A DNA stretch of 64,000 nucleotides from Candidatus Pseudothioglobus singularis PS1 (GTDB taxonomy: Bacteria > Pseudomonadota > Gammaproteobacteria > PS1 > Pseudothioglobaceae), in assembly GCF_001281385.1 (NCBI RefSeq), contig NZ_CP006911.1:248001-312000 (forward strand), given 5' to 3'. A program made the position numbers and the translations under genes. A model generated the notes under the pieces. That model did not search any database, was not told where the DNA came from, and saw only the letters and a list, made by a program, of their open reading frames with translations. Shown here piece by piece: positions 29,524-39,686 of the stretch (positions are counted from its first letter, which is position 1; each line of letters starts with the position of its first letter).

Positions 29524-30348
29524 ATGGCAACAGTTATTAAAAGAAAACCAACTTCACCAGGCAGACGATTTGTTGTAAGTGTTGTTGATAATGACTTGCA
29601 TAAAGGTAAGCCTTTTGCTGCATTAACAGAAAGTAAAAATAGAATTAATGGCCGTAATAACCGCGGAAAGATTACTGTAAGGCATAGAGGTGGAGGCCAT
29701 AAGCAAAGATATCGTATTATTGACTTTAAGCGCAATAAGGATGATATTGAAGCAGCAGTTGAAAGAATTGAGTACGATCCAAATCGTAGTGCAAACATCG
29801 CTCTAGTCTTATACGCTGATGGTGAGAGACGTTATATTATTGCGCCGAAAGGCGTCAAGTCAGGAGACAAGATCGTCTCTGGAAATTCAGTTGCAATCCA
29901 AAAGGGTAACAGTCTTCCTTTGAGCAACATACCTCTAGGTAGTGTTATTCATTGCGTCGAGTTAAAGCCTAAGAAAGGTGCACAGATTGCTAGAAGTGCT
30001 GGTACTTCAGTTCAATTGGTTGCGAAGGAAGGTAATTACGTAACAATCAGATTACGTTCTGGTGAGGTTAGAAAAGTTTTGGCTGAGTGTCGTGCGACTC
30101 TTGGTGAAGTATCTAAATCAGAGCATAGCTTAAGAAAACTTGGAAAAGCTGGTGCCACTCGTTGGAGAGGAGTTAGGCCTACAGTTCGTGGTGTTGTTAT
30201 GAACCCTGTCGATCACCCACATGGTGGTGGTGAAGGTAAGACAAGTGGTGGAAGACACCCAGTTTCTCCATGGGGTACACCAACGAAAGGTTACAAAACA
30301 AGAACTAATAAACGTACTGACAAGCTTATTGTCCGTAGAAGAAAATAA
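29524..30348 (+). CDS. rplB: Ribosomal protein L2
   Basis: 274 aa, full length. L2 supports the peptidyl-transferase centre and subunit joining. The C-terminal signature is intact ([19 protein letters not shown]), including the conserved histidine. It lies 10 bp after rplW. Confidence 0.99.
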   Translation: MATVIKRKPTSPGRRFVVSVVDNDLHKGKPFAALTESKNRINGRNNRGKITVRHRGGGHKQRYRIIDFKRNKDDIEAAVERIEYDPNRSANIALVLYADGERRYIIAPKGVKSGDKIVSGNSVAIQKGNSLPLSNIPLGSVIHCVELKPKKGAQIARSAGTSVQLVAKEGNYVTIRLRSGEVRKVLAECRATLGEVSKSEHSLRKLGKAGATRWRGVRPTVRGVVMNPVDHPHGGGEGKTSGGRHPVSPWGTPTKGYKTRTNKRTDKLIVRRRK

Positions 30349-30357
30349 AGGGTAATT

Positions 30358-30624
30358 ATGGCAAGATCACTTAGAAAAGGTCCATTTGTAGATGAGCATT
30401 TAATTCAAAAAGTTTTAAAGGCTCAAGATAGTAATGATAGAAAACCAATTAAAACATGGTCACGCCGTTCAGTAATCGTGCCTGAGATGATTGGTCTTAC
30501 AATAGCTATTCATAATGGCCGAGTTCATGTTCCTGTTTCGATTAACGAGAATATGATTGGACATAAGTTAGGCGAATTTGCCACAACAAGAACATTTAAA
30601 AGTCACTCAGGTGATAGAAAGTAG
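30358..30624 (+). CDS. rpsS: Ribosomal protein S19
   Basis: 88 aa. The start [15 protein letters not shown] and the end [19 protein letters not shown] match the family. S19 lies in the 30S head next to S13 and takes part in the inter-subunit bridge. It starts 9 bp after rplB. Confidence 0.99.
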   Translation: MARSLRKGPFVDEHLIQKVLKAQDSNDRKPIKTWSRRSVIVPEMIGLTIAIHNGRVHVPVSINENMIGHKLGEFATTRTFKSHSGDRK

Positions 30625-30645
30625 TTTTAGCAAAGGGTTATAAAA

Positions 30646-30978
30646 ATGAAAGAAGTTAAAGCAATTCATAAGTATGCAAAAATCTCTGCCTTCAAGGTGA
30701 GATTAATTGCTGATCAGATCAGAAACAAGCCTGTTGAAGAGGCTTTGAATATTTTGACATTTAGCAATAAAAAAGCAGCAGTCTTAGTCAAGAAGGTTTT
30801 AAGTTCTGCAATTTCTAACGCTGAGCATAATGATGGTCTAGATATTGATGAGTTAAAAGTGAGTAGTGTTTTCGTAAACGAGGGCTCTACAATGAAGCGA
30901 ATTCGTCCAAGAGCAAAAGGAAGAGCGAATCGAATTCTTAAACGAACAAGCCACATTAGTGTTGGCGTAAGCGAGTAA
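30646..30978 (+). CDS. rplV: Ribosomal protein L22
   Basis: 110 aa. The beta-hairpin that reaches into the exit tunnel is present near the C-terminus ([18 protein letters not shown]), the region altered in macrolide-resistant strains of other species. It lies between rpsS and rpsC with short gaps. Confidence 0.99.
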   Translation: MKEVKAIHKYAKISAFKVRLIADQIRNKPVEEALNILTFSNKKAAVLVKKVLSSAISNAEHNDGLDIDELKVSSVFVNEGSTMKRIRPRAKGRANRILKRTSHISVGVSE

Positions 30979-30984
30979 ATAATT

Positions 30985-31677
30985 ATGGGTCAAAAAGTAA
31001 ATCCAATAGGTATTAGATTAGGAATTGTTAAGGATTGGGATTCCAAGTGGTATGCCAGCAGTAAAAACTATTCTGAGTATTTGTTATCTGATATCGCAGT
31101 AAGAGACTTTTTATTCAAGGAGTTGACTTCAGCTTCTGTAAGTCGAATTTCAATCGAAAGATTGTCTAATACTGCTAAGGTCATAATTCATACAGCTAGA
31201 CCTGGAATCGTTATTGGAAAGAAAGGCGCTGATATTGAAAGACTTAAAAATATAGTCTCTGAAAAAATGGGCGTACCTGTCCATATCAGTATTGAAGAAG
31301 TTAAGCAGCCTGAGCTTGATGCTCGATTAGTTGCTGAAAATATTGCACAGCAGCTTGAAAAGCGAGTCATGTATAGACGTGCTGTCAAAAGAGTACTGGG
31401 TAACGCTACTAGACTTGGAGCACTTGGAATTAAGGTGATGGTTAGTGGTCGATTAAATGGTGCAGAAATTGCTCGTTCAGAGTGGTACCGTGAAGGACGC
31501 GTCCCTCTTCATACATTTAGAGCAGACGTCGACTACAGTAGTTTCAGAGCGAACACGCAATATGGCGTTATTGGTATTAAGGTTTGGATTTTCAAGGGCG
31601 AAATTCTTGATCATAACAAAGGCACTATTGAAGAAGTTTCAAAACGTGGTGCTACAAAACAAATTGGAAAGAAGTAA
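30985..31677 (+). CDS. rpsC: Ribosomal protein S3
   Basis: 230 aa. The KH RNA-binding domain has [16 protein letters not shown], and the C-terminal domain [20 protein letters not shown]3 lies at the mRNA entry channel. Only 6 bp separate it from rplV. Confidence 0.99.
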   Translation: MGQKVNPIGIRLGIVKDWDSKWYASSKNYSEYLLSDIAVRDFLFKELTSASVSRISIERLSNTAKVIIHTARPGIVIGKKGADIERLKNIVSEKMGVPVHISIEEVKQPELDARLVAENIAQQLEKRVMYRRAVKRVLGNATRLGALGIKVMVSGRLNGAEIARSEWYREGRVPLHTFRADVDYSSFRANTQYGVIGIKVWIFKGEILDHNKGTIEEVSKRGATKQIGKK

Positions 31678-31689
31678 AGGAATATAGCA

Positions 31690-32100
31690 ATGTTGCAACC
31701 TAAACGTACAAAATATAGAAAGACCATGAAAAGCCGCAATCGCGGTTTGGCAGCTGGTCACAACGTCAGCTTCGGTGAAATTGGCCTTCAGGCCACTGGA
31801 AGATGCCGAATGACTGCGAGACAAATTGAAGCTGCGCGTCGTGCAATGACGAGACATGTGAAGCGTCAAGGAAAGATCTGGATTCGTGTTTTCCCTGACA
31901 AGCCTATCACTAAGAAGCCATTGGAAGTTCGAATGGGTAAAGGTAAGGGTAGTGTTGAGTATTGGGTCGCACAGGTTAAGCCTGGACAAATGTTATTTGA
32001 AATGCAGGGTGTTGATGAGGTTGTTGCTAGGGAAGCTTTTGAGCTTGCTGCAGCGAAACTACCTGTCAAAACAGTGGTAATTAAACGGACAATAATGTAA
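31690..32100 (+). CDS. rplP: Ribosomal protein L16
   Basis: 136 aa. The start [19 protein letters not shown] and [18 protein letters not shown]-like middle are family standards. L16 helps position A-site tRNA. The stop and the rpmC start share one base (TAATG). Confidence 0.99.
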   Translation: MLQPKRTKYRKTMKSRNRGLAAGHNVSFGEIGLQATGRCRMTARQIEAARRAMTRHVKRQGKIWIRVFPDKPITKKPLEVRMGKGKGSVEYWVAQVKPGQMLFEMQGVDEVVAREAFELAAAKLPVKTVVIKRTIM

Positions 32101-32288
32101 TGGATGTTAAAGAATTAAGAGATCAAGACGTAACTCAGTTAAATGAGCAGCTTATCACCTTGTTAAAGGAGCACTTCGAACTTCGTATGCAAAAAAGCAC
32201 TTCTCAGTTAACTGATTTATCAAAGCTTAGCAAAACAAAAAAAGCGATTGCCCAAATTAAAACAATTATTAACGAGAAAAGCTCATGA
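32100..32288 (+). CDS. rpmC: Ribosomal protein L29
   Basis: 62 aa, the two-helix L29 fold, with [15 protein letters not shown] at the start and [13 protein letters not shown] at the end. L29 lies beside L23 at the tunnel exit. It overlaps rplP by one base and rpsQ by four. Confidence 0.97.
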   Translation: MDVKELRDQDVTQLNEQLITLLKEHFELRMQKSTSQLTDLSKLSKTKKAIAQIKTIINEKSS

Positions 32289-32554
32289 GTGAAACTAATG
32301 CAGTAGAAAGAATTCTTACAGGAAAGGTTGTAAGTAATAGTCGCGACAAAACAATCGCTGTTTTAGTTGAGCGTAAGGTGCGTCATCCAATTTATAAAAA
32401 GTATATTAAACGCAGTACTAAAGTTCATGCTCATGATGAAAAGAATGAGTGTGGTCTTGGTGATGTCGTTAGAGTTTCTGAATCAAAGCCGTTCTCAAAA
32501 ACAAAGAACTGGGCCTTGGTAGAAGTTGTTGAAAAATCAGTGAGTATTGATTAA
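32285..32554 (+). CDS. rpsQ: Ribosomal protein S17
   Basis: 89 aa. The OB-fold signature is present: [31 protein letters not shown] and [18 protein letters not shown]. It starts inside rpmC through an ATGA overlap and is the last S10-operon gene before rplN. Confidence 0.98.
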   Translation: MSETNAVERILTGKVVSNSRDKTIAVLVERKVRHPIYKKYIKRSTKVHAHDEKNECGLGDVVRVSESKPFSKTKNWALVEVVEKSVSID

Positions 32555-32580
32555 ATAGTCGCGCTAAAGAGAGAAAGAAT

Positions 32581-32949
32581 ATGATTCAAATGCAAACAAG
32601 GTTAAATATAGCTGATAACAGTGGTGGTGTTAAAGCTATGTGTATTAAAGTATTGGGTGGTTCAAAGCGCCGCTATGCAAATATAGGTGACGTCATTAAG
32701 GTCAGCATCAAAGAAGCTTCGCCTCGCGGCAAAGTGAAGAAGGGTGATGTCTATGATGCAGTAGTCGTTAGAACTGCTCAGGGTGTTCGCCGTAAAGATG
32801 GATCGCGTATTCGTTTTGATAGCAACGCAGTTGTTCTGCTTAATCCAAAATTAGAGCCAATCGGTACTCGTATATTTGGCCCTGTTACGCGAGAATTAAG
32901 AGGCGCTCAGTTTATGAAAATTGTTTCACTTGCACCAGAGGTTTTGTGA
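32581..32949 (+). CDS. rplN: Ribosomal protein L14
   Basis: 122 aa, full length. Family segments [16 protein letters not shown] at the start and SLAPEVL at the end are intact. L14 forms inter-subunit bridges. Its stop overlaps the rplX start as TGATG. Confidence 0.99.
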   Translation: MIQMQTRLNIADNSGGVKAMCIKVLGGSKRRYANIGDVIKVSIKEASPRGKVKKGDVYDAVVVRTAQGVRRKDGSRIRFDSNAVVLLNPKLEPIGTRIFGPVTRELRGAQFMKIVSLAPEVL

Positions 32950-33260
32950 TGATGAAAATTAAACAAAATGATGAAGTTATAGTTATTGCTGGAAAAGATA
33001 AAGGATCTATTGGGACAGTGACAAAAGTCCTAGGACCAAAAGTTATTGTTGAAGGTTTTAATTTAGCAAAAAAACATGTTCGTGCTAACCCTCAAGAAGG
33101 TATCCAGGGTGGGATCGAAGAGAAAGAAATGCCTTTGAGTATTTCAAACGTTGCAATCTACAACCCAACAACCAAAAAAGCAGATCGCATTGGTGTTAGG
33201 GTTAATGATAAAGGCGTTAAAGAGAGATTTTTTAAATCAAGCGGCGAAGCCGTAATTTGA
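32949..33260 (+). CDS. rplX: Ribosomal protein L24
   Basis: 103 aa from the ATG at 32949. Three start codons lie in series (GTG 32946, ATG 32949, ATG 32952); the AGAGG site at 32936-32940 spaces best with 32949, which also overlaps the rplN stop. The KOW motif is [19 protein letters not shown]24 starts 50S assembly. Confidence 0.97.
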   Translation: MMKIKQNDEVIVIAGKDKGSIGTVTKVLGPKVIVEGFNLAKKHVRANPQEGIQGGIEEKEMPLSISNVAIYNPTTKKADRIGVRVNDKGVKERFFKSSGEAVI

Positions 33261-33283
33261 TATAACAAATAAATAGGTGATAA

Positions 33284-33835
33284 GTGTCTAGATTACAAGA
33301 ACAATATAAAAAAGAAATTCTTCCTAAACTTAAGAAGGAGTTAGGTGTTTCTAATTCAATGTCAGTTCCCAAGATTGAAAAAATTACAATCAATATGGGA
33401 CTAGGAAGTGCATTAGGAGATAAGAAAGTATTAGAGAGTGCACTGGAAGAGTTAGGTTTGATTTCTTCACAAAAGCCTGTCACTTGTCTTGCTAGAAAAT
33501 CAGTAGCAAGTTTCAAGTTAAGAGAAGGCAACGCAATTGGATGTAAAGTGACACTAAGAAAAGAGAGAATGTATGAATTTCTAGATCGCTTAGTTAATGT
33601 TGCTATACCTCGTATTAGAGATTTCCGTGGTCTAAATGATAAGTCTTTTGATGGTCGCGGTAACTACAACATGGGAATTACAGAGCAGATCGTATTTCCT
33701 GAAATTGAGTTTGAAAAGGTAACAAAAGTGCGCGGAATGGATATAGCTATTACTACGAATGCGCAAAATGATGAAGATGCTAAGAAACTATTGGCGATGT
33801 TTAATTTCCCATTTAAAGGAGGAAATAATGGCTAA
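33284..33835 (+). CDS. rplE: Ribosomal protein L5
   Basis: 183 aa. The start is GTG at 33284, with AGGTG well placed upstream; no ATG precedes the conserved [11 protein letters not shown] helix. Family stretches are [33 protein letters not shown] and [12 protein letters not shown]5 binds 5S rRNA. Its last 8 bases overlap rpsN. Confidence 0.98.
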   Translation: MSRLQEQYKKEILPKLKKELGVSNSMSVPKIEKITINMGLGSALGDKKVLESALEELGLISSQKPVTCLARKSVASFKLREGNAIGCKVTLRKERMYEFLDRLVNVAIPRIRDFRGLNDKSFDGRGNYNMGITEQIVFPEIEFEKVTKVRGMDIAITTNAQNDEDAKKLLAMFNFPFKGGNNG

Positions 33836-34133
33836 AAAGTCTATGATACATAGAGATGTAAAGCGAGCTAAGTTGGTCGAAAAATATAAAGAGAAACGTC
33901 TTGAATTAAAAAAGATAATCAAGAGTATTCATACTTCTGATGAAGATCGTTTTCAGGCAGTGATCAAATTACAATCCCTTCCTAGAGATGCTTCTCCAGT
34001 TCGTCAACGTAATCGTTGCGGTCTATCTGGGCGTCCACATGGTTTTTATAGAAAGTTTGGTTTAGCCAAATCACAACTCAGAGAGCGCACCATGAATGGT
34101 GAAGTTCCTGGTTTATCTAAAGCTAGCTGGTAG
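33828..34133 (+). CDS. rpsN: Ribosomal protein S14, zinc-independent form
   Basis: 101 aa from the ATG at 33828, which has a near-perfect AAGGAGG site. A longer frame from 33759 adds residues that come from the overlapping rplE gene and is rejected. There is no CxxC pair, so this is the long cysteine-free type ([18 protein letters not shown] is conserved). It overlaps rplE by 8 bp. Confidence 0.98.
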   Translation: MAKKSMIHRDVKRAKLVEKYKEKRLELKKIIKSIHTSDEDRFQAVIKLQSLPRDASPVRQRNRCGLSGRPHGFYRKFGLAKSQLRERTMNGEVPGLSKASW

Positions 34134-34142
34134 GAGGTTAAT

Positions 34143-34541
34143 ATGAGTATGTCTGATCCAATAGCTGATATGTTGACTAGAATTAGAAACGCACAATCAG
34201 TAAATAAAGAGCAAGTAAGCATCCCGGCTTCAAATTTAAAGTCTGCTATTGCTAGCGTTATGCAGGACGAAGGTTACATTACTTCTTTTGCAATTGAGGG
34301 TGATAAGGCGGCTAACAAAACTTTAGTTATCAAGTTGAAGTACTTTGATAACCAGCCGGTTATCGAGACGCTTGATAGAATTTCAAAGCCAAGCTTAAGA
34401 CACTATGCGAGTAAAGATGATATGCCAAGCATTATGAATGGACTTGGTATTGTCATTGTTTCTACCCCTAAAGGTGTTATGACAGGCCAAGCTGCCAAAG
34501 CTCAAAATATTGGTGGTGAAGTCTTGTGTAGCGTTTCATAA
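34143..34541 (+). CDS. rpsH: Ribosomal protein S8
   Basis: 132 aa. The start [18 protein letters not shown] and the end [10 protein letters not shown] are family standards. A strong AGGAGG site precedes it. In E. coli S8 represses the spc operon by binding near rplE; I did not identify that structure here. Confidence 0.99.
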   Translation: MSMSDPIADMLTRIRNAQSVNKEQVSIPASNLKSAIASVMQDEGYITSFAIEGDKAANKTLVIKLKYFDNQPVIETLDRISKPSLRHYASKDDMPSIMNGLGIVIVSTPKGVMTGQAAKAQNIGGEVLCSVS

Positions 34542-34556
34542 TATTGGAGATTAATA

Positions 34557-35102
34557 ATGTCTAGAATTGCAAAAGCACCAATTACAATCCCAGAAGGCGT
34601 GAATATTACTCATGCTGATGGTGTAATGTCCGTTAAAGGGAAGCTTGGTGAAATGACAATGCATGTCAATTCTCTCGTTCAAGTATCTAATAATGATAAT
34701 GTGCTAACTTTTGAGCCAAACCAGGTCAGTAAAAAATTAGAAAAAAGTGCATGGGCTCAAGCGGGAACAGTGAGAGCAAATACAGCTAACTTGATCAAAG
34801 GTGTTACAGATGGTTGGGAGAAAAAACTCACTTTAATTGGAGTTGGTTATCGTGCTAAAGCGCAAGGTAAAGTTTTGAACTTGACTCTTGGTTTTTCGCA
34901 TCCCGTTAATTATCAGTTACCAGAAGGAATCTCTGTTGAGACGCCTACGCAAACTGAAGTCGTTGTGAAAGGAATTGATAAGCAGAAAGTGGGTCAAGCT
35001 GCTGCAGAAATAAGAGCATTTCGTCCACCAGAGCCATACAAAGGTAAGGGTGTTCGTTATTCAGATGAGCAGGTTGTTCGCAAAGCTGCTAAGAAAAAAT
35101 AA
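34557..35102 (+). CDS. rplF: Ribosomal protein L6
   Basis: 181 aa, two repeated domains. The start [15 protein letters not shown] and the C-terminal signature [16 protein letters not shown] are intact. L6 lies near the sarcin-ricin loop. It follows rpsH by 15 bp. Confidence 0.99.
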   Translation: MSRIAKAPITIPEGVNITHADGVMSVKGKLGEMTMHVNSLVQVSNNDNVLTFEPNQVSKKLEKSAWAQAGTVRANTANLIKGVTDGWEKKLTLIGVGYRAKAQGKVLNLTLGFSHPVNYQLPEGISVETPTQTEVVVKGIDKQKVGQAAAEIRAFRPPEPYKGKGVRYSDEQVVRKAAKKK

Positions 35103-35120
35103 TTGATAGAAGGTAGTTAA

Positions 35121-35468
35121 ATGAAATTATCAAAAAAAGATGCTCGCATAAGAAGAGCAACAAAATTTAGAGCTAAACATGCTGAAAGAGATCTAGAGCG
35201 TTTGTGCGTTTATAAATCTTCGCAGCATATTTATGCGCAAATTATCAGTAGTTGTGGAACGAAGACATTAGCTTCTGCATCAAGCGTTTCGTCCAAGATG
35301 AAAAATGGCGGTAATGTGGATGCGGCATCTAAGGTCGGAGATTTAATAGCAAAAGCTGCTAAAAAAGCTAAAGTTTCTAAGGTCGCATTTGATCGTTCAG
35401 GTTTCAAATACCACGGTCGCGTGAAAGCACTTGCTGATGCAGCAAGGGAAGGCGGATTAGATTTTTAA
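35121..35468 (+). CDS. rplR: Ribosomal protein L18
   Basis: 115 aa. [10 protein letters not shown] at the start and [20 protein letters not shown] at the end identify it. L18 binds 5S rRNA together with L5 and L25. It lies between rplF and rpsE with short gaps. Confidence 0.98.
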   Translation: MKLSKKDARIRRATKFRAKHAERDLERLCVYKSSQHIYAQIISSCGTKTLASASSVSSKMKNGGNVDAASKVGDLIAKAAKKAKVSKVAFDRSGFKYHGRVKALADAAREGGLDF

Positions 35469-35492
35469 TTAAGAGAACTTAAGGTTTAGAGA

Positions 35493-36011
35493 ATGGCTGA
35501 AAATAAAAGAAATAATTACAAAGAAGAAAGTGAATTTATCGAAAAGCTGGTAAACATTCGACGCGTCGTTAAAGTTGTTAAGGGCGGTAGAATTTTTGGC
35601 TTTTCAGCTTTAGTTGTTGTCGGTGACGGTAACGGCAAGGTTGGTTATGGTACCGGTAAAGCGCGAGAGGTTCCTTTAGCTATTCAAAAAGCAATGGACA
35701 AGGCAAAAAGAGCAATGAAGCCAGTCCCACTAGTTAATGGTACGCTTCACTACCCTATTACTTCATCGGTTGGTGCTGCTAAGGTTTATTTACAGCCTGC
35801 ATCTGAAGGTACTGGCGTAATTGCTGGTGGTCCAATGAGAAGTGTTTTAGAGGCAGTCGGTGTTCACAATATATTAGCAAAATGCAATGGAACTCGAAAT
35901 CCTATTAGTGTTGTCAGAGCTACAGTTGAAGGTCTTACTAAAATGTCATCACCACAGATCGTTGCTGCAAAGCGCGGCAAAACTGTTGAACAAATTACTG
36001 GAGAAGTCTGA
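35493..36011 (+). CDS. rpsE: Ribosomal protein S5
   Basis: 172 aa. The S5 double-stranded-RNA-binding fold is clear: [20 protein letters not shown], and the C-terminal [17 protein letters not shown]5 shapes decoding fidelity. Its stop shares one base with the rpmD start. Confidence 0.99.
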   Translation: MAENKRNNYKEESEFIEKLVNIRRVVKVVKGGRIFGFSALVVVGDGNGKVGYGTGKAREVPLAIQKAMDKAKRAMKPVPLVNGTLHYPITSSVGAAKVYLQPASEGTGVIAGGPMRSVLEAVGVHNILAKCNGTRNPISVVRATVEGLTKMSSPQIVAAKRGKTVEQITGEV

Positions 36012-36325
36012 TGGCTGAGGAAAAGGTAGAAAAGAAAGCAGCAGCTCCTAAGAAAGCAGCAGCTCCTAAGAAAGCAGTAGCTCCTAAGGCTGAGGCTACT
36101 AAGCCAGCTGAGACAAAGAAAGCACCTGAAAAAAAGGCTGTATCTAAAAAGCCAACAGTTAGTGTTACTTTGGTTAAAAGTTTCTATGGTCGATTACCAA
36201 AGCATCGTGCAACGGTTACTGGCCTGGGTTTAAAAAGAATTAACCATACGGTGGTTCTTGAAGATACGCCAGAAGTAAGAGGCATGATTAATAAGGTTTC
36301 TTACCTACTAAAAGTTGAGGGTTAA
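36011..36325 (+). CDS. rpmD: Ribosomal protein L30 with basic N-terminal extension
   Basis: 104 aa, against about 60 for the family. The L30 core covers residues 49-104 ([20 protein letters not shown] onward). The first 48 residues are an added Ala-Lys-Pro-rich segment with a three-fold repeat of KKAAAP type. There is no internal start before the core, and the ATG overlaps the rpsE stop, so the extension is very likely translated. Similar tails occur on L3 and L17 in this cluster. Confidence 0.95.
   Translation: MAEEKVEKKAAAPKKAAAPKKAVAPKAEATKPAETKKAPEKKAVSKKPTVSVTLVKSFYGRLPKHRATVTGLGLKRINHTVVLEDTPEVRGMINKVSYLLKVEG
36032..36085 (+). repeat. Three 18-bp tandem repeats inside rpmD
   Basis: The unit AAGAAAGCAGCAGCTCCT occurs three times in direct succession (36032, 36050, 36068); the third copy has one change. 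It encodes the KKAAAP repeats in the N-terminal extension of L30. Slippage could change its length between strains. Confidence 0.95.
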
Positions 36326-36328
36326 AGA

Positions 36329-36763
36329 ATGAATTTAAATACATTAAAGCCTGCATTGGGTGAAAAAACTAACAGAAAGCGTGTCGGTAGAGGTATGGGT
36401 TCTGGCATGGGTAAAACCTCTGGTAGAGGTCACAAAGGACAAAAATCTCGTTCAGGTGGATTTACTAAGATTGGTTTTGAGGGTGGTCAAATGCCCCTTC
36501 AAAGGAGATTACCTAAGGTTGGTTTTAGTTCAAGAGTATCTATCATTACTTCTCAGGTTACCTTGTCACAACTCGACAAGCTAACAGAAACTGATATCAA
36601 TATTGACGTCCTCAAAAAACATAACCTCGTTACTAAAAATATTTTAAGAGTCAAGGTCATGCTTTCAGGCGAAATTAACAGAGCAATCAACCTGGTTGGA
36701 ATTAAGCCAACGAAGGGTGCTAGAGCAGCTATTGAAGCTGCGAAAGGAACGATAAGCGAGTAA
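36329..36763 (+). CDS. rplO: Ribosomal protein L15
   Basis: 144 aa. The glycine-rich N-terminus ([20 protein letters not shown]) threads through 23S rRNA in known structures, and [15 protein letters not shown] is conserved. It lies between rpmD and secY, one base before the first possible secY start. Confidence 0.98.
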   Translation: MNLNTLKPALGEKTNRKRVGRGMGSGMGKTSGRGHKGQKSRSGGFTKIGFEGGQMPLQRRLPKVGFSSRVSIITSQVTLSQLDKLTETDINIDVLKKHNLVTKNILRVKVMLSGEINRAINLVGIKPTKGARAAIEAAKGTISE

Positions 36764-36766
36764 TTG

Positions 36767-38047
36767 ATGAGCGAAGATCTACTAAAACGCATCCTCTATC
36801 TAGTCGGTGCCCTAATAGTTTTCAGATTAGGAACACATATTGTGATTCCTTTCATATCTCAGACTGCGCTTGCATCTCTGGTTGAAGATAATAGGACGGG
36901 TATTCTAGGAATGATGAACATGTTCTCTGGCGGAGCATTAGAGAGGCTCTCTATATTCACCTTAGGAATTATGCCTTACATCTCCTCTTCGATTATTATG
37001 AACCTAATGACTTCAGTTGTTCCAAGATTCGAACAGCTCAAGAAAGAGGGAGAGCGTGGCAGAAGAGTAATCACGCAGTACACCCGCATGGGAACTGTAT
37101 TTTTGGCTGTTTTCCAGTCATATGGTGTCTCGATTGCACTACAATCTCAGTCAGGCGGCGGTGTTGCATTGGTTACAAACCCTGGACTAACGTTTAGTTT
37201 TGTAACAGTAGTGACGCTCACAACTGGAACCTTGTTTTTGATGTGGCTTGGTGAGCAAATCAGTGAAAAAGGTATTGGTAATGGAATTTCAATGATCATC
37301 TTTGCAGGCATTGTGGCTGGTTTGCCAGCATCATTCGGTAACACGCTGAGCATGGTTGGTACAGGAGAGTTAAGCGTATTTACAGTCGTTCTGATGCTTG
37401 CAATGGTTGTTCTTGTCATGGCTTTCGTAGTCTTCATGGAGCGTGGTCAAAGACGAATTGCCGTCAACTATGCTAAAAGACAACAAGGCAGAAAAATGGT
37501 TGGTGGTCAAACTTCATACTTACCTCTCAAAATTAACATGGCAGGCGTTATTCCGCCAATCTTTGCATCGAGCATCATTCTTTTTCCAGCAACTCTTGGT
37601 GGTTGGTTTTCTCAGTCAGAGGGAATGGGATGGTTAGCAGATATTACATCGAGCATTTCACCAGGACAGCCTTTGTATATTCTGTTTTATGGTGCTGCTA
37701 TTGTCTTCTTTACGTTCTTCTATACTGCGCTTACATTTAACGCAAAAGATACGGCAGATAATTTACGTAAATCGGGTGGATTTATACCAGGTATTAGACC
37801 AGGACAGCATTCGGCTGATTATATCGATGCCGTTACTTCAAGATTGACAGCGGTCGGTGCTATCTATATTACGGCGGTGTGTTTACTGCCTGAGTTTTTA
37901 ATTTTATATTGGAATGTACCTTTCTACTTTGGCGGTACGAGTCTTCTGATTATTGTTGTTGTTGTAATGGATTTTATAGCTCAAGCGCAATCTCATATGA
38001 TGTCGAATCAATATGATGGCTTAATGCGTAAAGCTAATTTAAAGTAA
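36767..38047 (+). CDS. secY: Protein translocase channel subunit SecY
   Basis: 426 aa with ten membrane helices. Family elements are [20 protein letters not shown] in helix 2, IMTPY-like plug-side segments, and the cytoplasmic loop [15 protein letters not shown] before helix 9. SecY forms the protein export channel with SecE and SecG. A TTG at 36764 directly precedes the ATG at 36767; I prefer the ATG. The N-terminus is about 15 residues shorter than in E. coli. Confidence 0.98.
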   Translation: MSEDLLKRILYLVGALIVFRLGTHIVIPFISQTALASLVEDNRTGILGMMNMFSGGALERLSIFTLGIMPYISSSIIMNLMTSVVPRFEQLKKEGERGRRVITQYTRMGTVFLAVFQSYGVSIALQSQSGGGVALVTNPGLTFSFVTVVTLTTGTLFLMWLGEQISEKGIGNGISMIIFAGIVAGLPASFGNTLSMVGTGELSVFTVVLMLAMVVLVMAFVVFMERGQRRIAVNYAKRQQGRKMVGGQTSYLPLKINMAGVIPPIFASSIILFPATLGGWFSQSEGMGWLADITSSISPGQPLYILFYGAAIVFFTFFYTALTFNAKDTADNLRKSGGFIPGIRPGQHSADYIDAVTSRLTAVGAIYITAVCLLPEFLILYWNVPFYFGGTSLLIIVVVVMDFIAQAQSHMMSNQYDGLMRKANLK

Positions 38048-38056
38048 GGGTAAGTT

Positions 38057-38170
38057 ATGAAAGTAAGAGCATCAGTTAAAAAAATTTGTAAAGATTGCAA
38101 AATTATTAAGAGACACGGAGTCATTCGTGTTATCTGTAAAGAGCCACGTCATAAGCAAAGACAGGGCTGA
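38057..38170 (+). CDS. rpmJ: Ribosomal protein L36
   Basis: 37 aa, starting [20 protein letters not shown] and ending EPRHKQRQG. The zinc-type Cys11, Cys14, Cys27 and His32 are present, so this is the zinc-binding form. It lies 9 bp after secY, with a GGG-rich site upstream, and is the last gene before the alpha-operon promoter. Confidence 0.97.
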   Translation: MKVRASVKKICKDCKIIKRHGVIRVICKEPRHKQRQG

Positions 38171-38175
38171 TTACA

Positions 38176-38204
38176 TTGACAGAGCTGAATTTACAAAGTA
38201 AAAT
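38176..38204 (+). promoter_or_regulatory. Internal promoter ahead of the alpha operon
   Basis: TTGACA (38176-38181), a 17-base spacer and TAAAAT (38199-38204) form a near-consensus sigma70 promoter in the 113-bp gap between rpmJ and rpsM. Transcription would start near 38211, giving a leader of about 70 bases before rpsM. Confidence 0.8.
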
Positions 38205-38227
38205 TGCACGATTTTTCAACTTTAAAA

Positions 38228-38252
38228 TTTTGAGTGGAATGACCATTCAAAA
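38228..38252 (+). promoter_or_regulatory. Leader hairpin upstream of rpsM
   Basis: TTTTGAGTGG (38228-38237) pairs with CCATTCAAAA (38243-38252) around a five-base loop, with one G-U pair. It lies in the predicted alpha-operon leader, about 30 bases before the start of rpsM. In E. coli S4 represses this operon through a leader pseudoknot; this hairpin may be part of a counterpart, but I could not confirm a pseudoknot. Confidence 0.5.
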
Positions 38253-38283
38253 ATATTATTTATTTGAGGTATAGGTAAAGTAT

Positions 38284-38637
38284 ATGGCACGTATTGCAGG
38301 AATAAACATTCCAACAAATAAGCATATTGTGATTGGCTTACAATCCATTTTTGGTATTGGTGAAACGAGATCAAAGCAAATATGTGAAGCATTAAAGTTA
38401 GACCCAAGTACGAAGGTATCAGCGCTGACTGAAGATCAGTTAGAGTCGATTCGTACAGCAGTCGCTCAGTATGAAGTTGAAGGAGACTTGAGACGTGAAG
38501 TTGCCATGAGCATCAAGCGCCTTAGAGATTTAGGTTGTTATCGCGGAATTCGTCACAGAAAGGGATTACCGCTACGTGGACAAAGAACTAAAACAAACGC
38601 AAGAACTCGAAAGGGTCCGCGTCGTTTAATTAAATAA
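38284..38637 (+). CDS. rpsM: Ribosomal protein S13
   Basis: 117 aa. Family features are [29 protein letters not shown] and the basic C-terminus [17 protein letters not shown]13 contacts P-site tRNA and L5. It is first in the alpha operon, with its own promoter and leader. Confidence 0.99.
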   Translation: MARIAGINIPTNKHIVIGLQSIFGIGETRSKQICEALKLDPSTKVSALTEDQLESIRTAVAQYEVEGDLRREVAMSIKRLRDLGCYRGIRHRKGLPLRGQRTKTNARTRKGPRRLIK

Positions 38638-38654
38638 TATAGGTACAAGATACT

Positions 38655-39041
38655 ATGGCAAAAGAGCAAGCATCTAAGAAGAAATCAAAGAAGATCGTCT
38701 CAGACGGTATTGCGCATATTCATGCGACTTTTAATAATACCATTGTAATGATTACTGACCGTCACGGAAATACCCTTTGTTGGGCAACTTCTGGCGGAGC
38801 TGGTTTCAGAGGTTCAAGAAAGTCAACACCTTTTGCAGCTCAAGTAGCAGCTGGTAATTGTGGTGAAAAAGCTCAAGCTTTTGGCATGAAGAATCTTGAA
38901 GTTAGAGTAAAGGGTCCAGGTCCAGGCCGTGATTCTGCGATTCGTGGCCTTAATGCACAGGGTTTAAAAATTCAATCAATAACAGATGTGACGCCAATAC
39001 CTCATAACGGTTGCCGTCCTTCGAAGAAACGTAGAGTATAA
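38655..39041 (+). CDS. rpsK: Ribosomal protein S11
   Basis: 128 aa. [19 protein letters not shown] and the C-terminal [18 protein letters not shown] match the family. S11 forms part of the 30S platform. It follows rpsM by 17 bp. Confidence 0.99.
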   Translation: MAKEQASKKKSKKIVSDGIAHIHATFNNTIVMITDRHGNTLCWATSGGAGFRGSRKSTPFAAQVAAGNCGEKAQAFGMKNLEVRVKGPGPGRDSAIRGLNAQGLKIQSITDVTPIPHNGCRPSKKRRV

Positions 39042-39050
39042 GGATAAATT

Positions 39051-39677
39051 ATGGCAAGATATACAGGTCCTACATGTAAATTAGCACGCCGTGAGGGTGT
39101 TGACTTAGAACTTAAGAGTGGCATTAGATCGATTGACTCTAAATGCAAACTAACACAGCTCCCTGGTGTTCATGGAGCAAATGCACGTCGCCAAAAGGGA
39201 AGTGAATACGGTCTTCAGCTAAGAGAAAAGCAGAAAGTTAGACGTATTTATGGTGTTCTTGAGAAGCAATTTAGTCTCTACTATAAAAAAGCAAGCTCAA
39301 AGAAAGGGCCAACTGGTGAAAACCTTTTGTCGCTTCTAGAGTGTCGCCTTGATAACGTTGTCTACAGAATGGGTTTCGCTTCAACGCGAGCCGAAGCGAG
39401 GCAATTGGTTTCTCATAAGTCTATTGTAGTGAATGGAAAAGTTGTAAATATACCTTCTTACCAGGTCAGCGCAAATGATGAAATCGCTGTAAGAGAAAAA
39501 GCAAAAAAACAAAGCCGTATCCAACTCGCTGTTGAGATTTCTGGCCAAAGTGGATTAGCTGAATGGGTAGATGTTGATAACAAAGCACTAAAGGGTGTCT
39601 TCAAGAGCGTGCCAGCACGTGATGAATTATCTTCTGATATTTCAGAGCAATTAATCGTTGAACTATATTCTAAATAG
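39051..39677 (+). CDS. rpsD: Ribosomal protein S4
   Basis: 208 aa. The start [16 protein letters not shown], the S4 RNA-binding domain ([20 protein letters not shown] onward) and full length are clear. S4 begins 30S assembly and, in E. coli, represses the alpha operon. Only 9 bp lie before rpoA. Confidence 0.99.
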   Translation: MARYTGPTCKLARREGVDLELKSGIRSIDSKCKLTQLPGVHGANARRQKGSEYGLQLREKQKVRRIYGVLEKQFSLYYKKASSKKGPTGENLLSLLECRLDNVVYRMGFASTRAEARQLVSHKSIVVNGKVVNIPSYQVSANDEIAVREKAKKQSRIQLAVEISGQSGLAEWVDVDNKALKGVFKSVPARDELSSDISEQLIVELYSK

Positions 39678-39686
39678 GAATTAAAT

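Noticed and set aside
33759-33827. Longer N-terminus for rpsN
   Set aside because: The added residues come from rplE read in another frame. A strong AAGGAGG site marks the ATG at 33828.
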